From NCBI GenBank assembly GCA_036346395.1, contig CM070604.1, positions 40,947,662 to 41,011,661 of the forward strand: a stretch of DNA of 64,000 bases. Reading direction: 5' to 3'. How positions within the stretch are numbered: position 1 is the stretch's first letter; each line of letters opens with the position of its first letter. Below the pieces are notes generated by a model. It saw only the letters and a program-made list of their open reading frames with translations. It did not search any database and was not told where the DNA came from. Positions 35,160-47,000 of the stretch are shown piece by piece. The position numbers and the translations under genes were made by a program. Source of the DNA: Hsuehochloa calcarea. Its lineage: Eukaryota; Streptophyta; Magnoliopsida; Poales; Poaceae.

Positions 35160-36523
35160 TTATGCTCTTGCGGCCATTAAAGAAGTAGCAATGCTATCAC
35201 GAAAGACACTCATATCTCCATCATCGATTGCTGATCTATTGACACCGTGCCCTCCAAATGATCCAATTTGTGTATCGTTTGGATCATAATCTTCGTCAAG
35301 ATCACATCTCTCAAAACGTTCATCACGTAAAGCACTATCTCGGATAAAGTTGTGTAGCAACATACATGCAATTATCATTTTCGTTTGAATCTTCATTTTG
35401 TAACTTGGCAAAGCCAACAAGATTCTCCATTTCATCTTCAACACGCCAAAGGAATGCTCAATCACATTGCAAAGGGACGAGTGTGCGTGATTGAACACCT
35501 CGTATTTCCCACTTGGTTGTCGACCATGGCGAAATTCTGGTAGATAATACTTTTGTCCTTTGTAAGGAGCTAGATAGCCCTTTTGATTGGGATAACCCGA
35601 ATCAACAAGGTAATATTTTCCTACATATATGAAACATATAAATATTGACAATAAAAATTAGGAAGGCTATCATAATAATTAATTATATGATTACAGAAGC
35701 ATAGTACCTTCAGGAGGATGTGAAAATCGGTTCGAATACTTGTCCAAAGTGTTATTGAAAATCCTTATGTCATGCGCTGAACCCGGCTATCCGGCGACAA
35801 CAAAGGCAAACCTTATGTCCAAATCATACATTGCCATCACATTTTGAGATGTATATCCATGGCGACTAGTGTGAGCAACCTGCTCATCCGCTGGAACAAC
35901 AATAGGTACATGTGTGCCATCAATTGCACCTATGCAATTGTTAAAATGAGGCGTGAAGCGATTATCTTGAAGACTTGGATGCACTGTTGTGAACTCCGGG
36001 TCAATTGATCTAATATTATCTTCAGATAAAAGATAGACACATTTCAAAACTTCACCTAACTTTCTATTGATTGTTTCTGAGGATCTTTTGAAGCGATTTT
36101 GAACTTGACTAACTGGCTGAGGGCCACCAACTGTCCATAAAAATATACCAAATATTCTATAGATGTCATAAATCTAGTTGATTTCAAGTCATAATTTGCA
36201 ACTAAGATTTCATGCAAACTATCGATAGCCCTACTCATTCGGAACATCGAGTAACAATCTCTTTCATCGCCTAGTTGCTCAACAACCCATTCATAACTAG
36301 TCAGGAGTGATTGCCTCCTCTCCTTTTTGTTTAGGTAAGTGTCGTAGTAGAACATACCTACATAACCAGCTGCTGCAACAAAATCCTGAAATGGTAACTT
36401 CCTCTTTTTTGTTATTTCGATGTCATCTTCTCTCAAATCGCTCTCAATGGTTGAACAATCAATGTCACACTCAGTGGTTGAACTATCCATATCACTTGAT
36501 GACTCATCTACAAATAATAACAA
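35160..36523 (-). pseudogene. PIF/Harbinger transposase (DDE_Tnp_4), lightly broken
   Basis: N-terminal part 36523-36120: an acidic start, then KKRKLPFQDFVAAAGYVGMF and SYEWVVEQLGDERDCYSMFR, a helix-turn-helix region. The catalytic DDE domain carries AIDGTHVPIVVPADEQ (first Asp, about 35925), DSGYPNQKGYLAPY (second Asp, about 35605) and NVIEHSFGVLKMKWRIL (Glu, about 35455), then MIIACMLLHNFIRD. An intron with donor G|GTACTAT near 35710 and acceptor TATGTAG near 35624 joins PPEG to KYYLVDSG. Two defects: a frame change at about 36100-36120 and a TAG in place of a Trp codon in the GWPGSAHD-type motif (about 35790). The stop at 35160 is in the expected place. All three catalytic residues remain. 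Confidence 0.9.
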
Positions 36524-36871
36524 TGATCAGTAACATAGAACATAACATACTCTAATTGAGAACACATTGCAAGGTAACAATAATATGAGTACGACATAAC
36601 TGAATAGTTTCAACCCCATTATTGTTTAATTGAGAACACATTAGAAGCTAACAACAATTCGAGTACGACATAATATTAATAGTTTCAACCCCTTACATAA
36701 TCATCACCAAGTAGTTTTTGAAATGAAAAAGAATTATTAAAAAAATCTAATCTTTCTTCATCTTGAGATCAAATATCCTCCTAAGCCAATTCATCTTTAC
36801 TTCATTGGTCTTCATAGTGACAAACACTTTCCGATTTTCTAGTTTAGAAAGAGCCTTATCACAATGAAGTT

Positions 36872-37676
36872 TTAATCACTTCCTTCTACTACCCCAGCCT
36901 GAATAACTATACCCATAGCATCCGCTATAGATGGACCACTCTGAACAGGACCTTTTGCCATAATATCCACCATGCACTTGAAATCCCTAGCTATGGGATT
37001 TTTCTTGTTCTTCTTTGGGCTAGCATTAATATTATTAGCCATACGCTTCGCAACGACCTTCGGTTTCGTGCAGATGACCTCATTATTCTCTGCATCGGCG
37101 GCGGCGTCTTCCTCACCGTCCTCGGAACAATGAATATCCACAACGGTTTGGTCTTTTTGAATAGGCTCACCGGGATGGCTGAAGTGTTACCCGTGACATG
37201 AGCCTTGTCAAACATACGATCCATATCATCTAGGTTCTCAGGTGGTCCATCACGAAAATGTTTAGGATATTGCTGAAAATTTTAAAAATGACTGAAGTTA
37301 GTATAAATTAAAATATAAGATCATACACATTAATGAATAGATGTTTATCCAATTACTACCTTGTGCTCCTTCCACCAAGCGTGAGATGCAGATATTGTTC
37401 CTTTTTGATGATCCCAACCTAGTCCAGTTGCTTTTTGTTTCAAATCATTCCACAAGTTGTATTCTTTCTTTAATGCTTCCCGCTTAATTTTTAGTTATTT
37501 TTATCATGCTTTTTCCCTGTCCTTTCATAGAACTTCTTTTGGAGATTCTTGTAACCTGTAGTATTCAAACATCCTAATGGTCTATTCCAAGCACCAACTT
37601 CCTCAGCACAGATCTGACAAAATGCTCTATTGCCAAAGGTATCCCAATTTACCTTGATGATAGCAACTAGTTCCAT
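36872..37676 (-). pseudogene. Myb/trihelix-like DNA-binding protein of the Harbinger element
   Basis: PIF/Harbinger elements move with a second, Myb-like protein that helps the transposase reach the nucleus and bind the ends. Visible here: GCLNTTGYKNLQKKFYERTG, then LKREALKKEYNLWNDLKQKA, TGLGWDHQKGTISASHAWWK and HK before a donor at about 37361. After the intron come QQYPKHFRDGPPENLDDMDR and MFDKAHVTGNTSA, then an acidic stretch and a Lys-rich KRMANNINASPKKNKKN. There is one stop (TAA, about 37491) inside the Myb domain and one frame change at about 37155. It lies upstream of the transposase on the same strand. Confidence 0.85.
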
Positions 37677-37784
37677 CTATACAATTTACATGAGGATTTA
37701 TAATTTGTAAGGGCATAATATAATGATATACAAAACTAAATCTAGAACAAAGCAGAAACTTGTATAACAGTAAGAATGCAAAAC

Positions 37785-40022
37785 TGTTGGACCGAAAATG
37801 TGACTAGAGGGGGGTGAATAGGAGCACGCTCACTTTTTCAACCAAGATCAGATTCAATCCAAATTTCACTCCAATAGCTATGGAAGCTATGAAGATCAAT
37901 ATACCAGTACAACGGAAGACTAGTATTGAATCCAATCTAAACCCCGAAGCAAAACAACCAAAATCAACATGGGGCAAAATTCTAAGTGTTGGGTGGTCTG
38001 ACCTCTGTGTTAATGGCGGTCGGACCGGTCACCTTGGCGGTCGGACCGGTAACCTTGGACGGTCTGACCTCCAGTCTGATGAACAGTAAAAATAGCCCAA
38101 AAAATAAAGTTGCAAATAGATGTAACTTTTGATCTACAACTCTAAACTTGATGAAACTTGGAACACACCTTCTCTAGGATGTCAGGAACCTATTCCAATC
38201 AAAGATCGTGAAGATCCTTCGAAAAGTTAAGACCTTTTTCAGTTTGAGAGGAGGATGGTTCAAAACCGAGTCAAAACGAAAACTAGATCCAAAAAACTTG
38301 CTCGTGGGTGATTGATGATCAAGATGATCCTAGATGTGTTCACACATGTCACAGCAAGCTAGATCACGTGAAGAAATCAATCAAAAACTCACGAATCAAA
38401 GAAAGACTCAAAATTACCAAATAGAGAGAAGAAAGACGAAGAGACACATCTTTGAGCAAACTTTCTTTGGATTGATTTGATAGGGTTTGGGTTTACAGCC
38501 ACTCCATCAATGGAGGACAAAGCTTAATCCAAAAGCACGAAATCAAATCAAAACTCTCTAGAACCCTAACCTCCGCTAATCATCTCCCTAAGCCAAACTA
38601 GGGTTTCAACAATAATAAAAGGGTTGAAGGGGGTGCAGCCACCTCCCTCCTCTATTTATAGTGGAGACTTAGACCTTCTAGAAGTTTAACTTAAATGGGC
38701 TCCCGTTAAGGCTCAACACAAACGGGTCACACACGCACGCATTACAAAGCGCTGTCTTCAACACCTCTTGACCTAAACCACTTCTCTTTGCGTTGTTTTG
38801 CGCCGCGGATTGGCAAAAGGTTACCAATGTGGTATTTAGTAAGATTACCAAAATACCCCTTCTCGGTCCTTCTCCGAAGACCGAGTCCATCTGCGCGAAG
38901 CACTTCACCTGCTCCGCCAATGTAGGTTGATCAACGGCTCTCTCCATGTCGGCAAGTCTCTCCCATCCGGCTCCCACCGAGACCACCATGGCACTTGCAC
39001 CGACTCCCGCGCCGCTTGATCAAACCCCACACCGAATCGTCTGCTCGGTCATCCTTGTCTATTCGCACCACACTCGGTTCATCCTTCACCCGCATCGCCG
39101 ATCGTTCGCACCACACCTAGTCCCGAGTTCATTGACCTCACCACCAAGCAACTCGCATCGCAAATCGATCGGAACAAGTTCTTCACAACTTGACGTCAAA
39201 ACATGCACCTCACATATGCACCAAACTCATGAAGCCTAGTCCGATCATCCTCATTCAGTGACAATCGGTCCGACCATCGTCGACCACCACCTCTTGACCT
39301 AACCGCTTCTCTTGCGTCGGTTTGCACAACAATAGACAAGCAAATCGAATCGGGAACAAGTTCTTCACAACTTGACTCATGTCGTTAGCCAAACCACATG
39401 CATCATGCAACACATATGCACGAAACTTATGACTTTGACCTAACCTAATCGAACAACGCGTTGACCACCAAGCAACTCGCCACAATAGGCAAATCGAATC
39501 GTTCTTCACAACTTGTGAAAACATCGGTCATCAAACTCATGACTTTGACCTAACCAACGAACAACGATGCCACGAAGGCCGACATTCAAGTGACAATCGG
39601 TCCGACCGCCCCTCGGGGCCGGTCGAATCGCCAGCCTTGCCGGTCGGACCGCCAAGCCATAGGCCGGTCCGACCGCCCAAAAGGACTTAGCCGATTTTCA
39701 ACCTTTCAAAATCCGAAACCTACTGGAAACTTTAAACCAATAGAACTTTTGACTGGAGACTCCAAAAATTATGGGACCAAGAGCAATAGAATACCATCTC
39801 TTGCCTACACCCTCTATTTTTGGCCCAGCTCATTTTGACACATTTGGTCACAGCCGGTCCGACCGCCGCTCATGGCCGGTCCGACCGATTTGGGACCGGT
39901 CAGATCGCCTGTCTCCTGACAGTTCTGAAACTTTGTCGAAAACACGTGAAACGATAAACCATTAACATCATTGCCAATTGTCACATCATCATAAGATCTG
40001 GAGCATATTCACATGATATCCA
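37785..40022 (+). mobile_element. LTR-like insertion (probable solo LTR) in the Harbinger element
   Basis: Begins TGTTGGACCGAAAATG and ends ...gatatcCA. The flanks are a 6-bp match, caaaac, at 37779-37784 and 40023-40028. A TATA-like ctctatttatag is at about 38650-38661. It has no coding domain or primer site. It contains GGTCGGACCG repeats near both ends (38015-38070; 39598-39680; 39852-39905) and a tandem segment at 38760-39560 with gacctaacc, cttcacaacttg and caaatcgaatcg. The length (2.24 kb) and TG...CA ends suggest a solo LTR. A 5-bp duplication is more usual than 6, so the class is uncertain. Confidence 0.55.
38755..39560 (+). repeat. Diverged tandem repeats inside the LTR-like insertion
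   Basis: cacctcttgacctaa(a)cc-cttctctt-gcgt recurs at 38760 and 39288. 'acaagttcttcacaacttga' recurs at about 39173 and 39357, with a shorter relative at about 39502. 'aaactcatgactttgacctaacc' recurs at about 39423 and 39533. The spacing is about 120-200 bp. Confidence 0.7.
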
Positions 40023-40028
40023 CAAAAC

Positions 40029-41276
40029 CATAATGATATGGTAAAGAGAACAAATAAATCAGTGGAGCATAGTAATTATAACAATAACACAACAATTGAA
40101 GATAAGAGCATTGAGTTACTATACAAACACAAAACGTGTGATCACCGGGCAGAGGTACAGATCACAAACTACACACTAACAAATGGAATCAAGTTAAAAT
40201 CTGGATAGTACAGTTCCTGCAGCTATTATTGGGATTGTATTGTGGATATGGTTTTGACTTTAGGGATCAGATGGGGAACCAGGATTTGTCAATAATCAAA
40301 TATAGGGAACTACCTTAGTGATCAGATGGGGAACCAGGATTGTGGATATGGTTTTGACTTTAGTGATCACTGCTTGAACTGTTGTTTTAATTTAAAAGGC
40401 AACTGGACCCTGAAATGTATTTACCTTTAAAGTACAAGTTTATAGTTGATACAGATTTCATCTCAAGTATAGGGAGGAATAATTAAATACATACTGTAGA
40501 TGAGCATAGTTCATCAGCAATAGATCATTTAGGAGTAATTTGGTAGGTACTTACTTATAGTTGAAAAGGTAATGCACAACTCTACAAGTAATGACTTGTT
40601 GATCATTGATCCTAAGTACTTCTTGTTGTGTGTTATATATTCCTTAATTCATATTATATCGATAACAATCTAAGAGTAAGGAATAACAAATAGAATCAGA
40701 TTAGATAAATTAGAGATGGAAACATCCAGCCAATGCTTGAATATTTCAGAAAGGTACTAATGAACCTATTGATGTGTCCAACACATGGTTTTATCAGCAA
40801 ATGCCAATTTAATAACACATCAATGCAAACTCAATGTTAGCCCTTTACTGCTGCTACTGGTAATATTTTCTATAATACTGTACTTCTTGGAAAAATACAC
40901 AATACCTAATCAGAAGTGTGATGTATCAATGATAGGCAACGAGCAATTATACTACCAGTGAGCAACTATGCTCTTGGTGAACATGGATAGGAAGAGCATC
41001 TTGATACAGTATCAGGGATTCCAGCGTATGAATCAAATATACTAACTACTTGGCTCACTGCATGAAGCCAATGGAGCAACGCAGTGCAGATGCTAACTAC
41101 ATAAGTTGCGGTTAAAATCAGAGACCAGCAGCAAGAACAATGTGGCGGAAAGAACAATCAAAATCTTGTTCAGATTATATCATTAGAGCAACATATCAAT
41201 AAAGAGACCAATTATTCCATGATAAAATTCAGATCTTTTGCACAATTCACCATGACTACCTTGATCTACAACTGAA
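40029..41276. other. Non-coding right arm of the Harbinger element
   Basis: AT-rich with no gene. A direct repeat gatcagatggggaaccaggatt occurs at about 40266 and 40321. The likely promoter side of the minus-strand element genes. Confidence 0.5.
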
Positions 41277-41396
41277 GAGGCGGCAGCACAATTGGGGAGG
41301 CGGCGACGCACTTGGGGAGGCTGCGGCACACGAGGGGAGGCGTCGGCGTACGAGGGGAGGTAGTGGCGCACTTGGGGAGGCGTCGGCTGACGATTA
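41277..41396 (+). repeat. Minisatellite, six 20-bp units
   Basis: Units gaggcggcagcacaattggg, gaggcggcgacgcacttggg and four more at exact 20-bp steps (41277, 41297, 41317, 41337, 41357, 41377). It continues into a looser GGAGGCGGCGG-rich tract to about 41900. Confidence 0.9.
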
Positions 41397-41930
41397 AAGG
41401 TTGCGTCGGTGAGATGAGAGGTGAGCGGCTGCGTGGGAGGCGTCGGTGGGAAAGGCGAGGGGAGGCGGCGGGGGGAGGCGGCGGCGGCGGCGACGGGGGG
41501 CGTTAGGGATGGGGAGGAGGGATGCGGTGTCGGTTGGGGAGGCGGCGGTGGCAGTGGGTGCGTTGGGGATAGGGAGGGAGGGGAGGCAGCGGCGGTGGGG
41601 GAGGCGAGGGGAGGCGGCGGCATTTAGTGGAGCCGTCGGTGGGGTAGGAGAGGGGAGGCGACGTCGGTGGGGGGAGGCGACGGCAGTGGGGGCGTTTGGG
41701 AGATAAGGGGAGGGGGGAGGAGGCGGCGGCGTTGGGATGGGGATTGGAGGGGAGGCACTGTCGGTAGGGGGAGACGGCCGCGGTCGAGATGGGGGAGGAT
41801 AGGCGGTGGCGGTAGCAGTGGGGACGGAGACGGGAGGGGAGGCGGCGGACGAAGGAGTCGAAGGTGGGGTGCGGGTGGGAGGTTGGAACGGGAACGGGAG
41901 GGGAGGGGACGAGAGGAGACGGGAGGAAAG
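41397..41930 (+). repeat. G-rich low-complexity tract
   Basis: Dominated by GGGGAGGCGGCGGTGGGG-type words with strong G over C bias on the plus strand. Long frames on both strands here (up to 220 codons) come from base composition and are not genes. Runs of four or more G could form quadruplexes. Confidence 0.75.
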
Positions 41931-42185
41931 AATCGATGCAAAAAAACGAGGGCGTTCGCATTTATATACGAATGGCATTTTGAGGGTAATTTTAACGAAG
42001 TATAGTGGTAAAGTAATATTACATTCTGCAAAAACCAAAAAAAGCATCTCTTCCACGACTTATGGCTTTTAGACTTAAATTAGCTTAAGCTTTTTATAAG
42101 ATGAATAAAAAAACCACCCTTTATTTAGGCTTAGTATTTTTTTTGCTTTTAAGACACACAAAAAGCCTAAACAAACAAGGCCTTT

Positions 42186-42722
42186 AAGTATGGTGCTGCT
42201 GGTTTAGTCTAGGCACAGTATGACCTACTATTTAAACAGGTCGTACCAGTTTGATCTGAAGCATCGTGTCGTGCTTGGGTCACAACCTCGGCATGGATAA
42301 TACAGGGCCTAGCGATGCAATACACGAATAGTACCAGGCCTAGCGCGACACGACCTGGGAACGTAACGTTCTGTTAGGCTCGTTCATTTTTTAATATTTG
42401 AATGATTTTATTTTACACTTTTTGAATTTTATATAGTTCATTTTATAAGTATGTATAAATTTATTTTGTTATATATATTTTCTCTGAGTTTTTGTTTGTA
42501 TTTTCTTCATATTTTCATACCAAATGGACTAAATGGGTAGACAGTAGCCCAAGGGCTAACTGTGTCCAAACCGGCCTACCATCGATCGTTGAGGCTTGTA
42601 TCATACTTGGGTCGGTACCTCAGCTCATAGGCCGGTACGGCATGGCTTGTCTAATTAATAGGCCAAACAGCTTATGCCTACATGATCTATGCTATACCGA
42701 GTCACCCATTTGGTCACCTCTA
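42186..42722. mobile_element. hAT-type MITE remnant
   Basis: The right end ...ccatttggtcacctcta (42706-42722) reads TAGAGGTGACCAAATGG on the minus strand, a common rice hAT terminus. The interior has repeated ggtacgg/cgacacgacctggg words. The left terminus was not found, so the element is truncated or was cut by the Harbinger insertion. Confidence 0.4.
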
Positions 42723-43259
42723 GATGAGAGGATAATGAGGGGGAAACCGATCTTTTCTTTCACACCTGTGTGTCGGAAAATAGTCACCGGTGGCATAAAG
42801 AGAGACAATCACTACAATATGTAAGAGTGTGTTTTGCAATGGCATATCATATATCCAAAAACTTTGGAGCGGCATATAAATTTTATTTCTCTACTTGCTC
42901 CTTTGTACCGCATGCTATACTCCCTTTCGTGTCACTGCAATAAAAGAGTGATGTTCACGTCTTTGGCGCAAAAATTAAAAAAAAATCGAAAAAAAAAGCT
43001 TCCTAACAACTCTAGAAAACCTTAGTGTTGGCATGCAGTGGACATTTTTCACACGCCAATATAGACTGAAGACAGAAAATGACGTTGTTGGATCTTTTTC
43101 TTTCATGATCTCAGCATACATAAGAAAATTTGTTTAGGGCATCTCGCGAGCATCGGAATGACTGTATCCAAACTATGTACAAGCAGTACAAGATACATCC
43201 ATGGCTACGTATCCTTGCAAGGATAGCTGCTCTAAAGGAAAGTCGACAGAAGACAACAG
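42723..43259. other. Region 3' of the host gene
   Basis: No gene was recognised. It probably holds the 3' UTR and downstream flank of the minus-strand host gene. No strong poly(A) signal could be fixed. Confidence 0.4.
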
Positions 43260-43580
43260 TCAAATCCTCAACTTCTCAATGCTAAACTCTACATATGCTT
43301 TTACCCTCAGCAAACCAGCAGTAGCCGTCTTGAGTGTCCAGCTCGCGGTGAGGGTCTCTGCTTTAGAGTTTAGGCTGTTTCTCAGGGGGTCTGAACCTCG
43401 AAGCAACTCACGAATAAGAACTTCATAATTCATGTACATCTCAGCTCTCAACTTGGAGAAAAGAATAAGAAAAAATAGCCTCCGAAAATGCACCAAAGTG
43501 TTATCTCCAGATGCTCCGCGCCTTGTTAATGCAAGTAGTTCACACTTCACACGGAGCGTCTTTGTCGCATCTAACCAATC
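43260..43580 (-). other. Candidate terminal exon of the TORTIFOLIA1-like gene
   Basis: On the minus strand a good acceptor (TTTTATTCAG|GATTGG) opens a 107-codon frame starting DWLDATKTLRVKCELLA and ending with TGA at 43260-43262. It contains HFRRLFFLILFSKLRAEMY and LRGSDPLRN. I recognise no family. Joining it to the last sure exon (phase 2) would put a different frame in use and stop after two codons, so either a small exon was missed, another donor is used, or this is 3' UTR. Confidence 0.4.
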
Positions 43581-43928
43581 CTGAATAAAATGGAAACGAG
43601 GACAATAGATTAATTGCAAAGTGGCTAAATAAGAAGGAATAATGTTATAACAAGCTAATGGAAGTTCAACAATAAATGTAGGTGGGCACGAAATGAGAAC
43701 AAAGCCCCGTCATAATAGGAAGGCAAATTCAGCGAAGATGTCTTGCATAACGCGGGGATGACGCCATAAATTAAACCATTCTGATATGCTATACAAGAAA
43801 GCAACTACTTTTATGCTGCTATGTTACTGTCAGTTTCCAAAATTTCCTGAGCACCTCATTGGCCTACCAACCAAATCTAATTGCATGGACTGACTTACAG
43901 AGAGTGGGATGATTTCGTGGCAAGCAAG

Positions 43929-44006
43929 TTACCTACCTTGATTAGTATTGAGGTGAATTCTGTCTCCTTACCTACCTTGATTTATATTGAGCTGAATTAT
44001 GTCTCC
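43929..44006 (-). repeat. 39-bp tandem duplication over a 5' splice site
   Basis: Two adjacent 39-bp copies (43929-43967 and 43968-44006) with five mismatches. Each contains AATCAAG|GTAGGTAA on the minus strand, so the gene has two near-identical donors 39 bp apart. Confidence 0.92.
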
Positions 44007-47000
44007 TTCCTTCCTGAGCAACCACTGCGCTCCCTACAGATGAAGAGCTTGTCTGTGCTAATGGATTGGTGACGAACCCACCCTGAACCCCAAACTTCTG
44101 CCTCTCCCATTTGTAAGAAGTTCTGATCTCCTCAGAGTAGTTTGCTATGTCGGAGACGGAGACGGAGTACCTGGAAGAGTATCTACCACCATCATGTCTT
44201 CTCCAGAATTTCGGGCTCAGGATGCAGCAAGCGTTCATGTCAGGTTCACTGTTTGGCATCCTTCCTGCAGAGGCAACCAAATCACGGGAGATCTCATCCA
44301 ATGCCATCTCCAGCCCGTTCACCCTTGTCTCCAAGGAGCGTATCCCATTCTGGGAGCTCCCCATAAATTTCTGATGAGCAAAGGTAATTAAAGTGTCAGA
44401 CGTCTTTTCAGTTTCTAATGAGCAACAAGAGATAAATTAATGTCGGACATGTTTTCAGCAAGCACGGAATAATGGAGTATTTCAGAAGTTATTTCTTACA
44501 TGTACAATGACTAAAAAATAGTTGTACAATGGCAGCAAAAGATACAATATGTATGCAAAACACGTTGCCTATATGATATAAGGTTACAACATTGGCTGGC
44601 GCATACGCACGCAAAATTAGCAAAATTCCACATTCTTTTGGTGGTTTATGTTGAAAATAACACAAGTTATGCTTTAACAGAGGTGCTGATTAAGACATTG
44701 CCACATAGCCATTAAATGTCATGTTGCTGTCCATTGCTCATGTCTTGATGTATAGTGATTGGAATAGTGCTATCAAGGCACATTGAATGGATGTATGATC
44801 TGTACCAAATGGTCATTGATTAATGCAGCACATTGAGACCAAATAAAATACCCTATTCGTGTCACCGACAACATAAACCTCGTTATTAAATATCCTGAAT
44901 GCTAGAACAGGATAAGGCCTCCGTTCAATGCACATATCACCCCATAATAAACTAAATCACGTCCATTAGGTACTGTTTTGAAAACTTGAGGGAATGCATG
45001 AACTTGCACCAATGTTTGCCTTTTGTGAAAATTCCAAACAAACAAGTTTTTCGTTTTTGTTTATTAGGCTTCTAAAGTTGTGCTCTAGATTCTATCCCAT
45101 TTTAGCCATTCAAGATGTACCCCGATATCCCATGTAGCCATGCATGCACAAGACCAATTTTGGGGTGACCGTACCAACCAAAAATAGAAATCTATCTATT
45201 ATCTTATTAAAACAGAGTTAAAATAAGCTATCACATTCACTCATAAAGGATAAAAATTCCCACATAACTGGTGAAAAAATATAAAGATCTACACCGTTGA
45301 TCGTAGTGGGTTCAGATTATAATGGTCTAGATTAAAAGAAAGAGTCTATGTCAATTTGATTAAAGCTGAAATTCGGAATAGAAAATAAAATAAAATAAGA
45401 AATATGATTCCATATGAATTCCTAAGTAAAATAGTCCATGTCAAGTACAATAAAACAGAAATTCAGAATAAAAATAAATAAGTTGTCAATTTGATTTCCA
45501 TGCGAATTCCTAAGCAAAATCCCTAAATAATTATAATTTGGAAAAAATAAAAAAATGGCAATTAGATTTGTATACTAATACAAAAAAAAATTCGAATAAA
45601 AAATAAAATAAAATTAGCAATTTGATTTCAATACGAATTCCAATAATTATAATTCAGATTACTAAAGCAGAATCTAAAGAAGCCCCACGTTCGCTCTCAA
45701 GGGCTCGAAATCTACACGTTAATCGATGTTAAAAGAGAAAGATCTACACTATCGACCATGGTGGGTCTAGATTATAACGATCTAGATCTAAAAGAGTCAA
45801 TGTCAAGTACAATCAAACTAAAATTCGGAATAAAAAATAAGCAATTTTATTTCCATACGAATTCCCAAATAAAAAGACCATGTTAAGTACAATAAAACTG
45901 AAAATTGGAATAAAAATAAAATAAAATTAGCAATTTGATTCCTATACAAATTCCTAAGTAAAATCCGTAAATAACTGTAATTTAGAATAAAAATTAAAGA
46001 AAACTAGTGGTTGGATTCGTATACGAATTCTAAGAAAAAAGAATAGAATTTCGGAATAAAAAATAAAAGGAAATTTGTAATTTGGTTTCCATATGAATTC
46101 CAAAGTAAAATCCCTAAATGTCTAAAATTTGGAATAAATTAAATAAATTTAGCAATTTGATTTGTATATGAACTTCAATAAAAATAACTGTAATGTTTAA
46201 CAAAATTAAAAGTTATAACATGGATAGCACAAATGACGTCGGAGGAGATACCAAAAAAGCCATCACGTTCGCTCTCAATGTCACGTGTTTCTATTGTTGC
46301 TTCTTATGGAATAAAAAAATATCTAAAATTTTGAATAAAAATAAAGATTATAACGAGCATAGCACGAATAGTGTCGGTGGAGACCACGGATGAGTGCAAT
46401 GACATCGGTATGTCCTGCAAAAATATATTGACCCACAGGAAAGCGAAGAGCTGAGGTGGCGGTGACCAAAATCATAACAATGTCATGCTGCTCACCTTCG
46501 CCGTTCAACGAGGACAATGTCGTGCTACTCGCTAGAGCCATTGTAGAGAAAGTCCAGAGTTGAAGGAGCCAAGGACCACGATGACAAGTAGTGAGCATCG
46601 GCGTCGTTGAAGAAGTTAGTGACCAAAGAAGCTCGATAACAGGGAAGCCTTGGTCAAGAGGAGATGAAGCTTTGTATTGAAGTCGGGCTATGGACCATAT
46701 GGGGCCATCAGGTAGCTAGGAGCGTGCCATCACTGGTGATGGGCATGGCATCACCGGCGATGACAAAAAGATTTTCTATATCATTAGACAACAACTAAAG
46801 CATACATGACGGCATTAGTGAAGATAGGAAGTCGCCGCAGTTAGTGAGAAAGCCACAACGTTGAGTTGACCAACGTAGAAGAAGAGGAGCGACCAACACG
46901 AGAGAAGACATCGAGCATGTATAACATCATACATACGTATGTACATGCATGCATCCATACGAATAGAAGTACGGGCGTACAGAGGCAGAGGAGGAAAAAG

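Larger units (their letters stand above)
34732..42184 (-). mobile_element. PIF/Harbinger DNA transposon with nested insertion
   Basis: The terminal inverted repeats are gagcttgtttgtttagg at 34733 and, on the other strand, ggccttgtttgtttagg reading in from 42182. Between them, on the minus strand, are the two genes typical of the superfamily: a Myb/trihelix-like protein (37676-36872) and a DDE transposase (36523-35160). A 3-bp duplication of the TWA type is plausible (TAT/TAA) but not clear. The right arm carries a long GC-rich repeat region, and an LTR-like element has inserted at 37785-40022. Confidence 0.85.

Noticed and set aside
41394..42056. Long Pro/Ser-rich minus-strand frames and Gly-rich plus-strand frames
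   Set aside because: They come from the G-rich low-complexity tract and its complement; no domain, no consistent start and no splice pattern.
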